Program-made: the position numbers and the translations under genes
In this document: one piece after another, positions 1 through 5,006 of the stretch
Position numbering within the stretch: position 1 is the first letter of the stretch
How the letters are laid out: every line of letters starts with the position of its first letter
Origin: Rhodospirillales bacterium
GTDB lineage: Bacteria; Pseudomonadota; Alphaproteobacteria; Reyranellales; Reyranellaceae
DNA: 5,784 nucleotides
Direction of reading: 5' to 3'
Assembly (NCBI GenBank): GCA_013205335.1
Contig: JABMNB010000487.1
Span: forward strand, 1-5,784
Notes under the pieces: generated by a model
Told to the model about the DNA's origin: nothing
Database searches by the model: none
Seen by the model: only the letters and a program-made list of their open reading frames with translations

Positions 1-373
1 GATTTTCAACAAAGAGCGGGACATCCCCCGCGACATGCCATCCAAGCTGTCGATACTCCGTCGGGAACATGGTGATCCACCCGACGAGCAAAACAAATAG
101 AACGACAACCACTAACGCGGGAAGGATGCGCCTTACGCGTCGCGCGTAGAACGATAGGAAGCTGAAAGTTCCCGCGTCGAGTTCTTGAGTTATCAGTCCG
201 CCAATGAGGAAGCCGGAAATAACAAAGAATACGTCTACGCCAATGAAGCCCCCCCGAACATCTTCAGGGAAGGCGTGGAACAGCATAACCACGATGACTG
301 ATATCGCCCGCAAACCATCGATATCGGGGCGGTAATTGGGAGATGTCCAAGGGGGGCGGGATGTCGTCGGCAT
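1..373 (-). CDS. Acyltransferase-3 family (OafA/YrhL-like) membrane O-acyltransferase, N-terminal part, runs off left edge
   Basis: The minus strand reads 124 codons from ATG at 373 to the window edge, so only the N-terminal third of this polytopic protein is visible. Residues 14-23 (YRPDIDGLRA) are the family signature opening. The first membrane helix follows (about 22-34) with the conserved His in LFHAF at residue 33, proposed as catalytic in OafA-type enzymes. GGFIGVDVFFVISGFLI (residues 41-57) is the second family signature. RRVRRILPA (78-86) is the conserved Arg-rich motif, followed by a long hydrophobic helix (86-101). Family members acetylate or otherwise acylate surface polysaccharides (O-antigen, exopolysaccharide, Nod factor, peptidoglycan) using acyl-CoA at the inner membrane. 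The frame is closed by a TGA at 421-419, and ATG 373 is the only ATG before the signature; its Shine-Dalgarno is poor. A G7 run on the coding strand (255-249) lies inside the gene. It is downstream of phage virion genes, so a phage-borne serotype-conversion role is possible but is inference. Confidence 0.93.
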   Translation of the reverse strand, partial: MPTTSRPPWTSPNYRPDIDGLRAISVIVVMLFHAFPEDVRGGFIGVDVFFVISGFLIGGLITQELDAGTFSFLSFYARRVRRILPALVVVVLFVLLVGWITMFPTEYRQLGWHVAGDVPLFVEN

Positions 374-650
374 GCCGAACGTGTCGTCGCGGTGGCAGAG
401 AAAGTCAACGTTCAGAATTCATTCAAGCCCACGAAACAGCGCCCGCCCAAGAGCACAGCGCCGAGCACGAGGCGCGACACCATTGGCATGACCATTACCG
501 AACCAACAAAGATTCCGGGCCCCAACGCTGATCTTGAAGGGTAAGAGTGAGCCTCGTTACGTTAACCAATACAGCTCAACTTATGCTGCCAGGGTGCCAA
601 TGTACCCAAAGGGCCGGCAAGAAGGGACATCTGAATCACATTCCGCTCAA
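374..650. other. Intergenic gap between the gp14-like gene and the acyltransferase
   Basis: This stretch of 277 bases is visibly less GC-rich than the virion genes to its right. I see no tRNA, no integrase, no clear sigma-70 promoter and no hairpin-plus-T-run terminator after the gp14-like stop at 651. The only coding hint on the minus strand is a 27-codon ORF (495-412) with a hydrophobic middle (residues 9-17, LVLGAVLLG). It has no Shine-Dalgarno. Its frame is open further upstream without a start, so it could be a relic of a membrane protein or chance. The gap probably marks the boundary between the phage structural block and accessory or host DNA. Confidence 0.5.
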
Positions 651-1214
651 TCACCGTCCGCTACCGTTGTTCAGCTGGAAGTTCCGCCACCTTTCAGCGA
701 GTGTAGATGCGCCAGACAGTAGCGACGCGCCGGCCCCGAGATAGTTCGGGCTCTCGATCGGGTTGAGCGCCCGAGTGGTTTCCAGCACGCCGACGCTACC
801 GTATCCGACTCCGGCCACCTGATAGCCATATGCCGCGCGTGCGGCATTCGCGCGCAACGTAAGTGCATCGACCGCGCCCGCGGCGGCCGTGTCACCCAGA
901 ATGTCGGCTGGGCTGCCCTCAATGTCGGTACCCTGCGCGGCGAGGCGGGCTGCCTGCGCGCCGATTCGCTGCCGGGTCTCCCGGCGGCTGTTCTCTTCGG
1001 CGACCTGCCCGCGCTGCAGGGCCTCGTCGGCCTGCCGCGCCGTCAGATTCTGGTTCTGGCGCGCGACCTGTGCCTGATAGACGGCCCGCGCGGCGTCCGC
1101 AGCGGCGGCTTGCTGCTGAGCCTGCTGCTGCTGGAGCTGGCCGGCGAGGCCCGCGGCCGTGCCGGCGGCCGACAGTCCGAGCGAGATGATGGCGGCGGTG
1201 CTCATGCCTGACAT
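651..1214 (-). CDS. T7 gp14-like internal virion protein B
   Basis: This 187-aa protein is close in size to T7 gp14 (196 aa), an ejectosome protein packed inside the capsid and released into the host envelope during DNA entry. Residues 6-24 form a small Ala/Gly-rich hydrophobic segment. A Gln/Ala-rich helical and probably coiled-coil stretch follows (about 26-95, with QLQQQQAQQQ at 26-35). The block around residues 94-128 (QGTDIEGSPADILGD, then DALTLRANAARAA) matches the pattern Gly-Ser-x-x-Asp-x-Leu ... Asp-Ala-x-x-x-Arg that I associate with phage proteins annotated as internal virion protein B. The start at 1214 is chosen because AAGGGAG lies 8 bases upstream and because the cupin-like gene ends at 1202, giving a 13-base overlap. 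The same frame stays open up to 1583, but that part is Arg/His-rich and antisense to nothing useful, being a shadow of the preceding gene. The partners gp15 and gp16 are not found downstream. Confidence 0.82.
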   Translation of the reverse strand: MSGMSTAAIISLGLSAAGTAAGLAGQLQQQQAQQQAAAADAARAVYQAQVARQNQNLTARQADEALQRGQVAEENSRRETRQRIGAQAARLAAQGTDIEGSPADILGDTAAAGAVDALTLRANAARAAYGYQVAGVGYGSVGVLETTRALNPIESPNYLGAGASLLSGASTLAERWRNFQLNNGSGR

Positions 1215-1648
1215 GTTGCTGTCTCCCTTCGTGTCATGAGTTTGTCGAACTCGTCGGTGAACTCGCGCTCCGCGGCGTCGACGTCGCACGCGTCGGTCGC
1301 GAAAATCATCGTGAGGTGCGTATCGGTCAGCGCGACGAAGGCCTGCTTGCGACCGGCGCTGGCCGGCACCACGTTGTAGCCGTGCAGCTCGAGGGGCCCG
1401 CTCTCGACATGGACGAGGGCGTCGCCATGCACGATTAGCAGCGTCGGAATCTTGATCAGCACGCCGGTGATCATCACGCCGGCCGGCACCTTGATGGTCC
1501 GTGCGTAGACGCCGGCATGAAAGACATGGTCGGTGCCGATGGCAGCCTGCGGCAGCACCGAAGCGAGGCTTTCGAGCCGGCACACTCTGTCGATGGCAGC
1601 CGAGCTCATCGAGGCGATATGGGGACGGGACGGCGCGAGATCACGCAT
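1202..1648 (-). CDS. Phage cupin-like protein of unknown function
   Basis: This is a 148-aa protein. After an unstructured-looking start, residues 41-117 resemble a single-domain beta-barrel of the cupin type seen in tailed-phage structural regions: HVFHAGVYARTIKVPAGVMI (41-60) corresponds to the usual H-x-F/Y-x-x-G-x-Y-x-R-x-x-x-x-P-A-G opening. It is followed by a strand with LLIVHGDALVHV (70-81) and a closing strand near 107-117. In family members I know, metal-ligand His residues sit just after the PAG-x-x-x-x-G element; here that position reads GVLIKIPTL without His, so metal binding looks lost. The C-terminus (122-140) is acidic and helical. ATG 1648 is supported by AAGGTG ending 4 bases upstream and overlaps the GNAT stop by 8 bases. 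It overlaps the gp14-like start by 13 bases, so the genes are probably translationally coupled. The fold assignment is by pattern only. Confidence 0.72.
   Translation of the reverse strand: MRDLAPSRPHIASMSSAAIDRVCRLESLASVLPQAAIGTDHVFHAGVYARTIKVPAGVMITGVLIKIPTLLIVHGDALVHVESGPLELHGYNVVPASAGRKQAFVALTDTHLTMIFATDACDVDAAEREFTDEFDKLMTRRETATCQA
1223..1229 (-). promoter_or_regulatory. Shine-Dalgarno of the gp14-like gene
   Basis: AAGGGAG on the minus strand, 8 bases before ATG 1214. It decides this start against the much longer open frame that begins at 1583. It lies inside the end of the upstream cupin-like gene. Confidence 0.75.
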
Positions 1649-2096
1649 CGTTCACCTTCTTGAAGAAGACGCGGCTGGTTTCGGCGTAGCCGACGCGCGG
1701 CAACACCCTGAAAAGGTCGCCCTCGAACGGTGCGCTGACGAGCAGGCCGGGCGAGCCGAGGCGGCGCGCCAGGTCTTCGGCCGCCCGCAACAGCTTCAGC
1801 CCCGCGCCGGTACCGCGATGGGCGCGGGCGACGAAGAAGCTCTCGCTGACGGCGACGGCAACGCCATAGTGAGGCAGGACAGGCGCCAGCAAGGTGAGGA
1901 AGCCGATGAGCCGCGTCTCGTGGCTGGCGCTCAGCACATGCAGCAGCCCCCGCATTTCGAGTTCGCGATAGCTGTCCATCCTGGCGGCCGGCGGCGGCAT
2001 ACCCGCGATCGACGACTCGGCGGCGTATTCGACCAGCAGTGCCGCAAGGCCGGGATCGCGCTCCAGATCGGCAACGCGGCTCATCTGCACGTTCAT
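1641..2096 (-). CDS. GNAT-family N-acetyltransferase
   Basis: This is a 151-aa protein with the length and layout of a single GNAT domain, which transfers acetyl from acetyl-CoA to an amine. The N-terminal helices (11-50) are followed by strands LLHVLS (51-56) and LIGFLTLLA (63-71). Motif A is at 85-103: ESFFVARAHRGTGAG gives the R-x-x-G-x-G/A pyrophosphate-binding loop (HRGTGAG, 93-99), then helix LKLLRAAEDLARRLG. LLVSAP (118-123) is the next strand, and VLPRVGYAETSRVFFKKV (131-148) is the typical C-terminal G-Y/F-x-x-x-x-x-x-F/Y end. Its substrate cannot be told. ATG 2096 overlaps the gp13-like stop as ATGA and has an excellent Shine-Dalgarno (AAGGAGG) 4 bases upstream, so it is co-translated with the virion genes. 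Canonical GNATs beside gp13-like genes may modify phage proteins or be accessory; that is inference. Confidence 0.87.
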   Translation of the reverse strand: MNVQMSRVADLERDPGLAALLVEYAAESSIAGMPPPAARMDSYRELEMRGLLHVLSASHETRLIGFLTLLAPVLPHYGVAVAVSESFFVARAHRGTGAGLKLLRAAEDLARRLGSPGLLVSAPFEGDLFRVLPRVGYAETSRVFFKKVNDA

Positions 2097-2554
2097 GCCG
2101 CCTCCTTGTTCACACGGCAGAACAGCCCGTGCCTCAGCGCGAAGGGCGGGCCGATCTCGAAGCCCAGCCAGCCGAGCCAGCGGATCGCCGCCCCGTAACG
2201 CGCGTCGACGACATTGCGCAGTGCATCGAACCGGGTGAGCCAGCGCGCGACCAGACGACGACTTTCGACCATGAAAGCGCGCCGATGCGTGCGCACGAGG
2301 TCGGAACCGAGCAGCCATGGTATCCCGGTCGAGCCGATCAGGCTGAGCGGCGAGACGCCTGCCATGCAGATGATCCGCCCGGCGCCATCGCGCACCGTCC
2401 ACGCCTCATGTGCAGTCGTGACGCCTTGGAGAAGGCCATCCGCAGGCCCCTCGACCGGGTGGACGGGCCCGAGCAGCGCCAGAACTTCGGCCCGGTCGTC
2501 CGCGCGCAGAAGCGGGGCGAGTTCGTGGGCGTCTTCCCGAGTGGCGGGGAGCAT
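2093..2554 (-). CDS. T7 gp13-like internal virion protein A (degenerate acetyltransferase fold)
   Basis: This is a 153-aa protein. Its opening, MLPATREDAHELAPLLRADD (1-20), and core EAWTVRDGAGRIICMAGV (50-67), IPWLLGSD (78-85) and HRRAFMVESRRLVARW (90-105) match my memory of phage internal core proteins in the gp13 group, which have an acetyltransferase-like fold without clear catalytic function. The C-terminal VVDARYGAAIRWLGWLGF (115-132) corresponds to the GNAT-like N-x-x-A-I-x-x-x-x-x-x-G-F ending. T7 gp13 is needed for particle morphogenesis and is present in small amounts in virions. An upstream start at 2596 would add 14 residues and overlap the preceding gene by 37 bases. I prefer ATG 2554: the conserved family N-terminus begins there, the preceding stop is 5 bases away, and GGTGA ends 5 bases upstream. 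It is followed by a 4-base overlap with the GNAT gene. Confidence 0.85.
   Translation of the reverse strand: MLPATREDAHELAPLLRADDRAEVLALLGPVHPVEGPADGLLQGVTTAHEAWTVRDGAGRIICMAGVSPLSLIGSTGIPWLLGSDLVRTHRRAFMVESRRLVARWLTRFDALRNVVDARYGAAIRWLGWLGFEIGPPFALRHGLFCRVNKEAA
2101..2107 (-). promoter_or_regulatory. Shine-Dalgarno of the GNAT gene
   Basis: AAGGAGG on the minus strand, 4 bases before ATG 2096, located in the last codons of the gp13-like gene. It is the strongest ribosome-binding site in the window and fixes the start of the acetyltransferase. Confidence 0.8.
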
Positions 2555-2559
2555 CGCGA

Positions 2560-2964
2560 TCACCAGCCGCGCTCCGCGATGAACTTGTATTTCCACCTCG
2601 CCGCCGTGAGGATCGCCACATTGAAGCTCGCCGGGCTGATGGCAATGAACGCGGACGACGTCGTGGTGGCGAGGCGCATACCGTTGCGTGTCGTCGAGAA
2701 GGACTGCGCCCGGATGTTACCGCTTTCAGAGCCGACCGTGCTGTAAACGCTGATCTGGTCGCCAACGACATAGTCATTGTCAGCCGTAATGCACTCGAAG
2801 ATTACATCCTTGACCCTCGGCAGGACGCCGAGATTGTGACTCTTGTTGGTGGCCGTGGAGGTTCCGGGCAGGGTCGTGGTGAAACCGGAGTCGTACAGCC
2901 CACCAAGAGCATATTCGACCGTGCTGATGACGCCCGAGGCGTCGGTCGCGGCCTCGCCCACCAT
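2560..2964 (-). CDS. Phage tail-type C-terminal domain, possible separate 134-aa product
   Basis: This is the C-terminal part of the fused frame. It may be translated on its own from ATG 2964, at which the methyltransferase similarity stops. The segment contains GLYDSG, a His-Asn-Leu-Gly turn (SHNLGV) followed by P-R-V-x-x-V-x-F-E-C, then Y-x-V-G-D, and a beta-rich Ser/Thr region up to the aromatic end ARWKYKFIAERGW. This pattern (tail-fibre or virion C-terminal domain with H-x-L-G-x-x-P and V-G-D) recurs at the ends of phage tail proteins that I know only as uncharacterised. No Shine-Dalgarno precedes ATG 2964, so independent translation is doubtful. The 3' end is intact and touches the gp13-like gene. 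Confidence 0.4.
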   Translation of the reverse strand: MVGEAATDASGVISTVEYALGGLYDSGFTTTLPGTSTATNKSHNLGVLPRVKDVIFECITADNDYVVGDQISVYSTVGSESGNIRAQSFSTTRNGMRLATTTSSAFIAISPASFNVAILTAARWKYKFIAERGW

Positions 2965-3594
2965 CACGATGCTGCACGCGTGGAACGCGGCGGATTGCTC
3001 GAGGCCGGCGGGCGTCCGCAGGTGCCTGTCGTAGGCCGCCAGCACGGGATTGGCGTTCAATGCGTCGAGGGTGAACGGCAGGACCTCGACCAGCATGCCG
3101 GGACGGTGGCGCTCGAGGAGCGGGCCGAGCGCGGTCAGCAGTTCCGGCTCGAAACCCTCGACGTCGATCTCGATCAGCGTCCGGCCTTCCACCCCCAGCC
3201 ATCGTCCCAGTTCGGGTGCGGCCAGGACCACGGCGACGGTCTCGTCGACCGTGTTGCTGAAGATATGCGAGAACTCGCGCAGCAGCGATCCGTTGGTGAG
3301 ATGCCCGACCGGCTCGTAGAATGCCTGCAATCCCGACGTCTCGCCGATCGCGGCCTGGTACGGGGTGACATGGCGCGCGTGGTTGGCGGCCATGTTGGCG
3401 ACCAGCCGGCGATAGGCCTCTGGGGACGGCTCGAACGACACGATGCGCCGGCTCCTCCCTTTCGGCGCCGGGCTGTTCTTCCAGAGCGCATCGAAGAACA
3501 CCGTGTAGAGGCCGGCATTTGCCCCGATCTCGAGGATCAGGTCGTAGCTTGCAGCGACATTTTCCTTGAGCCAGCGGAAGACCGGCGTCTCGTA

Positions 3595-3597
3595 TCA
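3595..3597 (-). other. In-frame TGA upstream of SAM motif I
   Basis: The coding strand reads CTG TGA TAC, giving FLNAL-stop-YETPVFRWL. The flanking peptides read as one continuous FkbM segment. A single base change from CGA, GGA, TGG or TCA would produce it. Confidence 0.85.
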
Positions 3598-3708
3598 CAG
3601 CGCGTTGAGAAAAAGCGCCTCCTGGTCGAATTCGTCCCAATGCGGAATCAACGCGACTTCGGTCCGGGCACCCAGCCTTACCCGGCGGGCTGCGAAATCC
3701 ATTTCGGG

Positions 3709-3711
3709 TCA
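3709..3711 (-). other. In-frame TGA in the N-terminal part of the FkbM frame
   Basis: The coding strand reads AAA TGA CCC, giving CSYGHK-stop-PEMDFAARRVRL. An ATG nine bases on (3702-3700) could restart translation, but that product would meet the second TGA after 35 codons. Confidence 0.8.
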
Positions 3712-3989
3712 TTTGTGGCCGTAGCTGCAGATCGAGTTACGGACCCGGCGTTGCAAGGGCAGCGGCAACAGCGTGCGGCTGATCCAGGAGGCGAACGACA
3801 CATACGCAAAGGCGAGGCTACGTGGTCCGCGCGCCAGTCGGCCATCCACGGATTTTGCGAGGGAGTTGATCAAGCGGTGGCGGATGGAGCGGTCTCGGCG
3901 ACAGCCGCAGTTCGCGGGGCAGCCGCGGAACCCGGTCTCCCCGGTGAGATGACGCGGGATGTCGCTACCGGGAGGCAACATAGCGTCGG

Positions 3990-3994
3990 CCTCC
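3990..3994 (-). promoter_or_regulatory. Shine-Dalgarno of the FkbM/tail-domain frame
   Basis: GGAGG on the minus strand, 8 bases before ATG 3981. It supports 3981 as the original start. A later TTG (about codon 37, before INSLAKSVDG) is the alternative, as the first 36 residues look unlike FkbM. Confidence 0.55.
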
Positions 3995-4013
3995 GGCGGA
4001 AAGCCCGTCTCCG

Positions 4014-4472
4014 TCAGTCCTGTCCTGAGCGGTAGCGCGACAGCTCGTCCGCTTCCCGGGACGCGGCACGGGCGCGCCGCCCGGCACCGCGTCCGTCAGG
4101 CGGGCCCGCTATGGCGAGCAGTGACTCGTACCGGGCCTCGTCGAGCAGGAAATGGCGCCGGCCACGCCATAGCGCGGCATCGATCTCGCTGCCGCCCGTG
4201 GCCTCGGCGAGCCGCGCGTAGTCGGCGGGCTCCTTTACCGCACAGTGGATCAGCAGGCTGTTGTCGTCGCGCGAGGGCTGCACCGCGAAGGGGCCATCGA
4301 GCTTCAGATGGCTGCAGGTGCGGACGATCAGGTTGGCCGCGAAGCGGAGGCGCGCGCTGTCGAACGGATCGTCGTCGCGTCGCCCTCCGGCGAAGCAGGG
4401 CGTGAGTTCGCCCGCGAGGAGGAAGGCGGTGCCGGGGGAGCTGGCAAGTTCGGTCCAGGCGAGACGCGGCAT
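4014..4472 (-). CDS. Hypothetical protein, 152 aa, in the phage operon
   Basis: I do not recognise this protein. It opens with MPRLAWTELASSPGTAFLLA, then shows alternating strands and helices: LRFAANLIVRTCSHL (42-56), FAVQPSRDDNSLLIHCAVK (62-80), DYARLAEATGGSEIDAALWR (84-103), and RRHFLLDEARYESLLAIA (105-122). The last 30 residues are Arg/Gly/Ala-rich and probably disordered. There is no signal peptide or membrane helix. The frame is open upstream to 4754, but the added part is Arg-rich and overlaps a better small gene. ATG 4472 is chosen because GAGGAA lies 10 bases upstream and it follows the 66-aa gene by 25 bases. It ends 32 bases before the FkbM/tail frame. A minor virion or assembly role is suggested only by position. 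Confidence 0.68.
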   Translation of the reverse strand: MPRLAWTELASSPGTAFLLAGELTPCFAGGRRDDDPFDSARLRFAANLIVRTCSHLKLDGPFAVQPSRDDNSLLIHCAVKEPADYARLAEATGGSEIDAALWRGRRHFLLDEARYESLLAIAGPPDGRGAGRRARAASREADELSRYRSGQD

Positions 4473-4482
4473 CGGCAAATGG

Positions 4483-4488
4483 TTCCTC
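4483..4488 (-). promoter_or_regulatory. Shine-Dalgarno of the 152-aa gene
   Basis: GAGGAA on the minus strand, 10 bases before ATG 4472 and just after the TAA of the 66-aa gene. It supports the shorter start over the upstream open frame to 4754. Confidence 0.5.
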
Positions 4489-4497
4489 GCGCGGGGG

Positions 4498-4698
4498 TTA
4501 AGGTTCGTTGCCCGATGCAGGAGCGAGCGGAATCTTCGCCCCCTGCCGCCGGACACGGACACATTCGGAGGCAGACGACGTCTCGCGGCGCTCGCGCCGC
4601 AGACAGTCGGCGGGTGATTGCCGGCGACATACGGCGCCCAACGCGCGCAGGGAGGCCAGTTCGGGGCCCACTCCTGTATCGATGATATCGGTCGGCAT
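4498..4698 (-). CDS. Small hypothetical protein, 66 aa, Arg-rich with three cysteines
   Basis: This is an unrecognised short protein. It starts MPTDIIDTGVGPELASLRAL, then has a basic middle with Cys at residues 24, 32 and 45 (CRRQSPADCLRRERR, 24-38), and a C-terminal tail ending PLAPASGNEP. Support for reality comes from the purine-rich ribosome-binding region directly upstream (GAGGAAAGGGAGGGG followed by ATG), its place in the operon just ahead of the 152-aa gene, and clean TAA termination. The three cysteines do not form a recognisable zinc motif. It competes with an overlapping frame (4754-4014) and with a 100-codon minus-strand frame at 4630-4328; both look like GC-driven shadows. Confidence 0.55.
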   Translation of the reverse strand: MPTDIIDTGVGPELASLRALGAVCRRQSPADCLRRERRETSSASECVRVRRQGAKIPLAPASGNEP

Positions 4699-5006
4699 CC
4701 CCTCCCTTTCCTCGCGCTGGCGATCTTCAGGCGAATTTCGGTGCGCTCTGGCAACGGGACTTGCCGACGCCGGTTGCTTGCGAGCGGTGGTAAATTCGCA
4801 TCACAGCAACCCAGTGCTGGCCTCCAAGGAGGTCAGACACGCCCAGCGATACCGCCTCACTGACCGTCCGGCGGAAGGAAGGGTCCGTTACACAAACGGG
4901 CCCCTGCTGGGGACAGCCCCTTGCAGGATGCCATTCGTCGTGGGGAGGGGGGGGCGTCCAAGACAACGTCAGTCGGAACGTCAAACCGGACCGACGGTTT
5001 CGCCGC
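4699..5006. other. 308-base gap with hairpins and a G8 run, no supported gene
   Basis: Between the TAG of the 127-aa gene and the 66-aa start I see no convincing gene. The minus-strand frame 5101-4727 crosses it, but that frame is mostly a shadow of the 127-aa gene. A 25-codon ORF starts at ATG 4933 and also lacks support. Structural elements are a hairpin at 4903-4927 (CCTGC and GGGG pairing with CCCC and GCAGG), a perfect CCTCC-AA-GGAGG palindrome at 4821-4832, and eight G in a row at 4947-4954 on the plus strand. The gap could hold a promoter or terminator between two operons, but no clear -35/-10 pair or T-run was found. Confidence 0.5.
4903..4927. repeat. GC-rich inverted repeat (hairpin)
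   Basis: CCTGC T GGGG ACAG CCCC TT GCAGG: a 4-bp inner stem and a 5-bp outer stem separated by a small internal loop. On the minus strand it is followed by GGCCCGTTTGTG, not a T-run, so it is not a typical intrinsic terminator. It sits about 80 bases after the 127-aa gene. Confidence 0.55.

Larger units (their letters stand above)
2560..3981 (-). pseudogene. FkbM-type methyltransferase fused to a phage tail-type domain, interrupted by two in-frame TGA codons
   Basis: One frame of 474 codons runs from ATG 3981 to TGA 2562-2560, broken by TGA at 3711-3709 and at 3597-3595. FkbM enzymes are SAM-dependent O-methyltransferases, mostly acting on sugars or secondary metabolites. Visible motifs: IPHWDEFDQEALFLNAL just before the second stop; YDLILEIGANAGLYTVFFD just after it (SAM-binding motif I); RRIVSFEPSP (about 3447-3418, motif II); and LIEIDVEGFEPELL (about 3174-3133, the conserved D-V-E-G-x-E). 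Past about 2970 the methyltransferase gives way to a phage tail-type domain: GLYDSGFTTTLPG, then KSHNLGVLPRVKDVIFECIT and DYVVGDQISVY, ending at IAERGW. ATG 3981 has GGAGG 8 bases upstream and lies 32 bases after the previous stop. After the second TGA the first conventional start is GTG 3501, inside motif I, so a restarted product should not bind SAM. Homology on both sides of each TGA suggests nonsense mutation, readthrough or sequence error. Confidence 0.75.

Noticed and set aside
1215..1583. N-terminal extension of the gp14-like frame
   Set aside because: The extra residues are Arg/His-rich, overlap the cupin-like gene in another frame, and a good Shine-Dalgarno supports ATG 1214.
1533..2198. 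Plus-strand open frame of 221 codons
   Set aside because: It is antisense to the GNAT gene, whose acetyl-CoA-binding motif is clear; the translation itself looks like an antisense artefact.
3595..3711. Genome-wide reassignment of TGA to a sense codon
   Set aside because: Most genes here end with TGA at places fixed by overlapping downstream starts (for example 2093, 1641, 1202), and tryptophan is encoded by TGG in the same genes. TGA is therefore a normal stop in this DNA.
2780..3712. Second minus-strand frame of 310 codons over the FkbM region
   Set aside because: It is extremely Arg/Gly-rich and out of frame with the FkbM motifs; a shadow.
2836..4035. Plus-strand open frame of 399 codons
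   Set aside because: It is antisense to the FkbM/tail frame, whose motifs are unmistakable. Its composition (Arg/Gln/Gly/Ala-rich, no recognisable domain) is typical of a GC-driven antisense frame.
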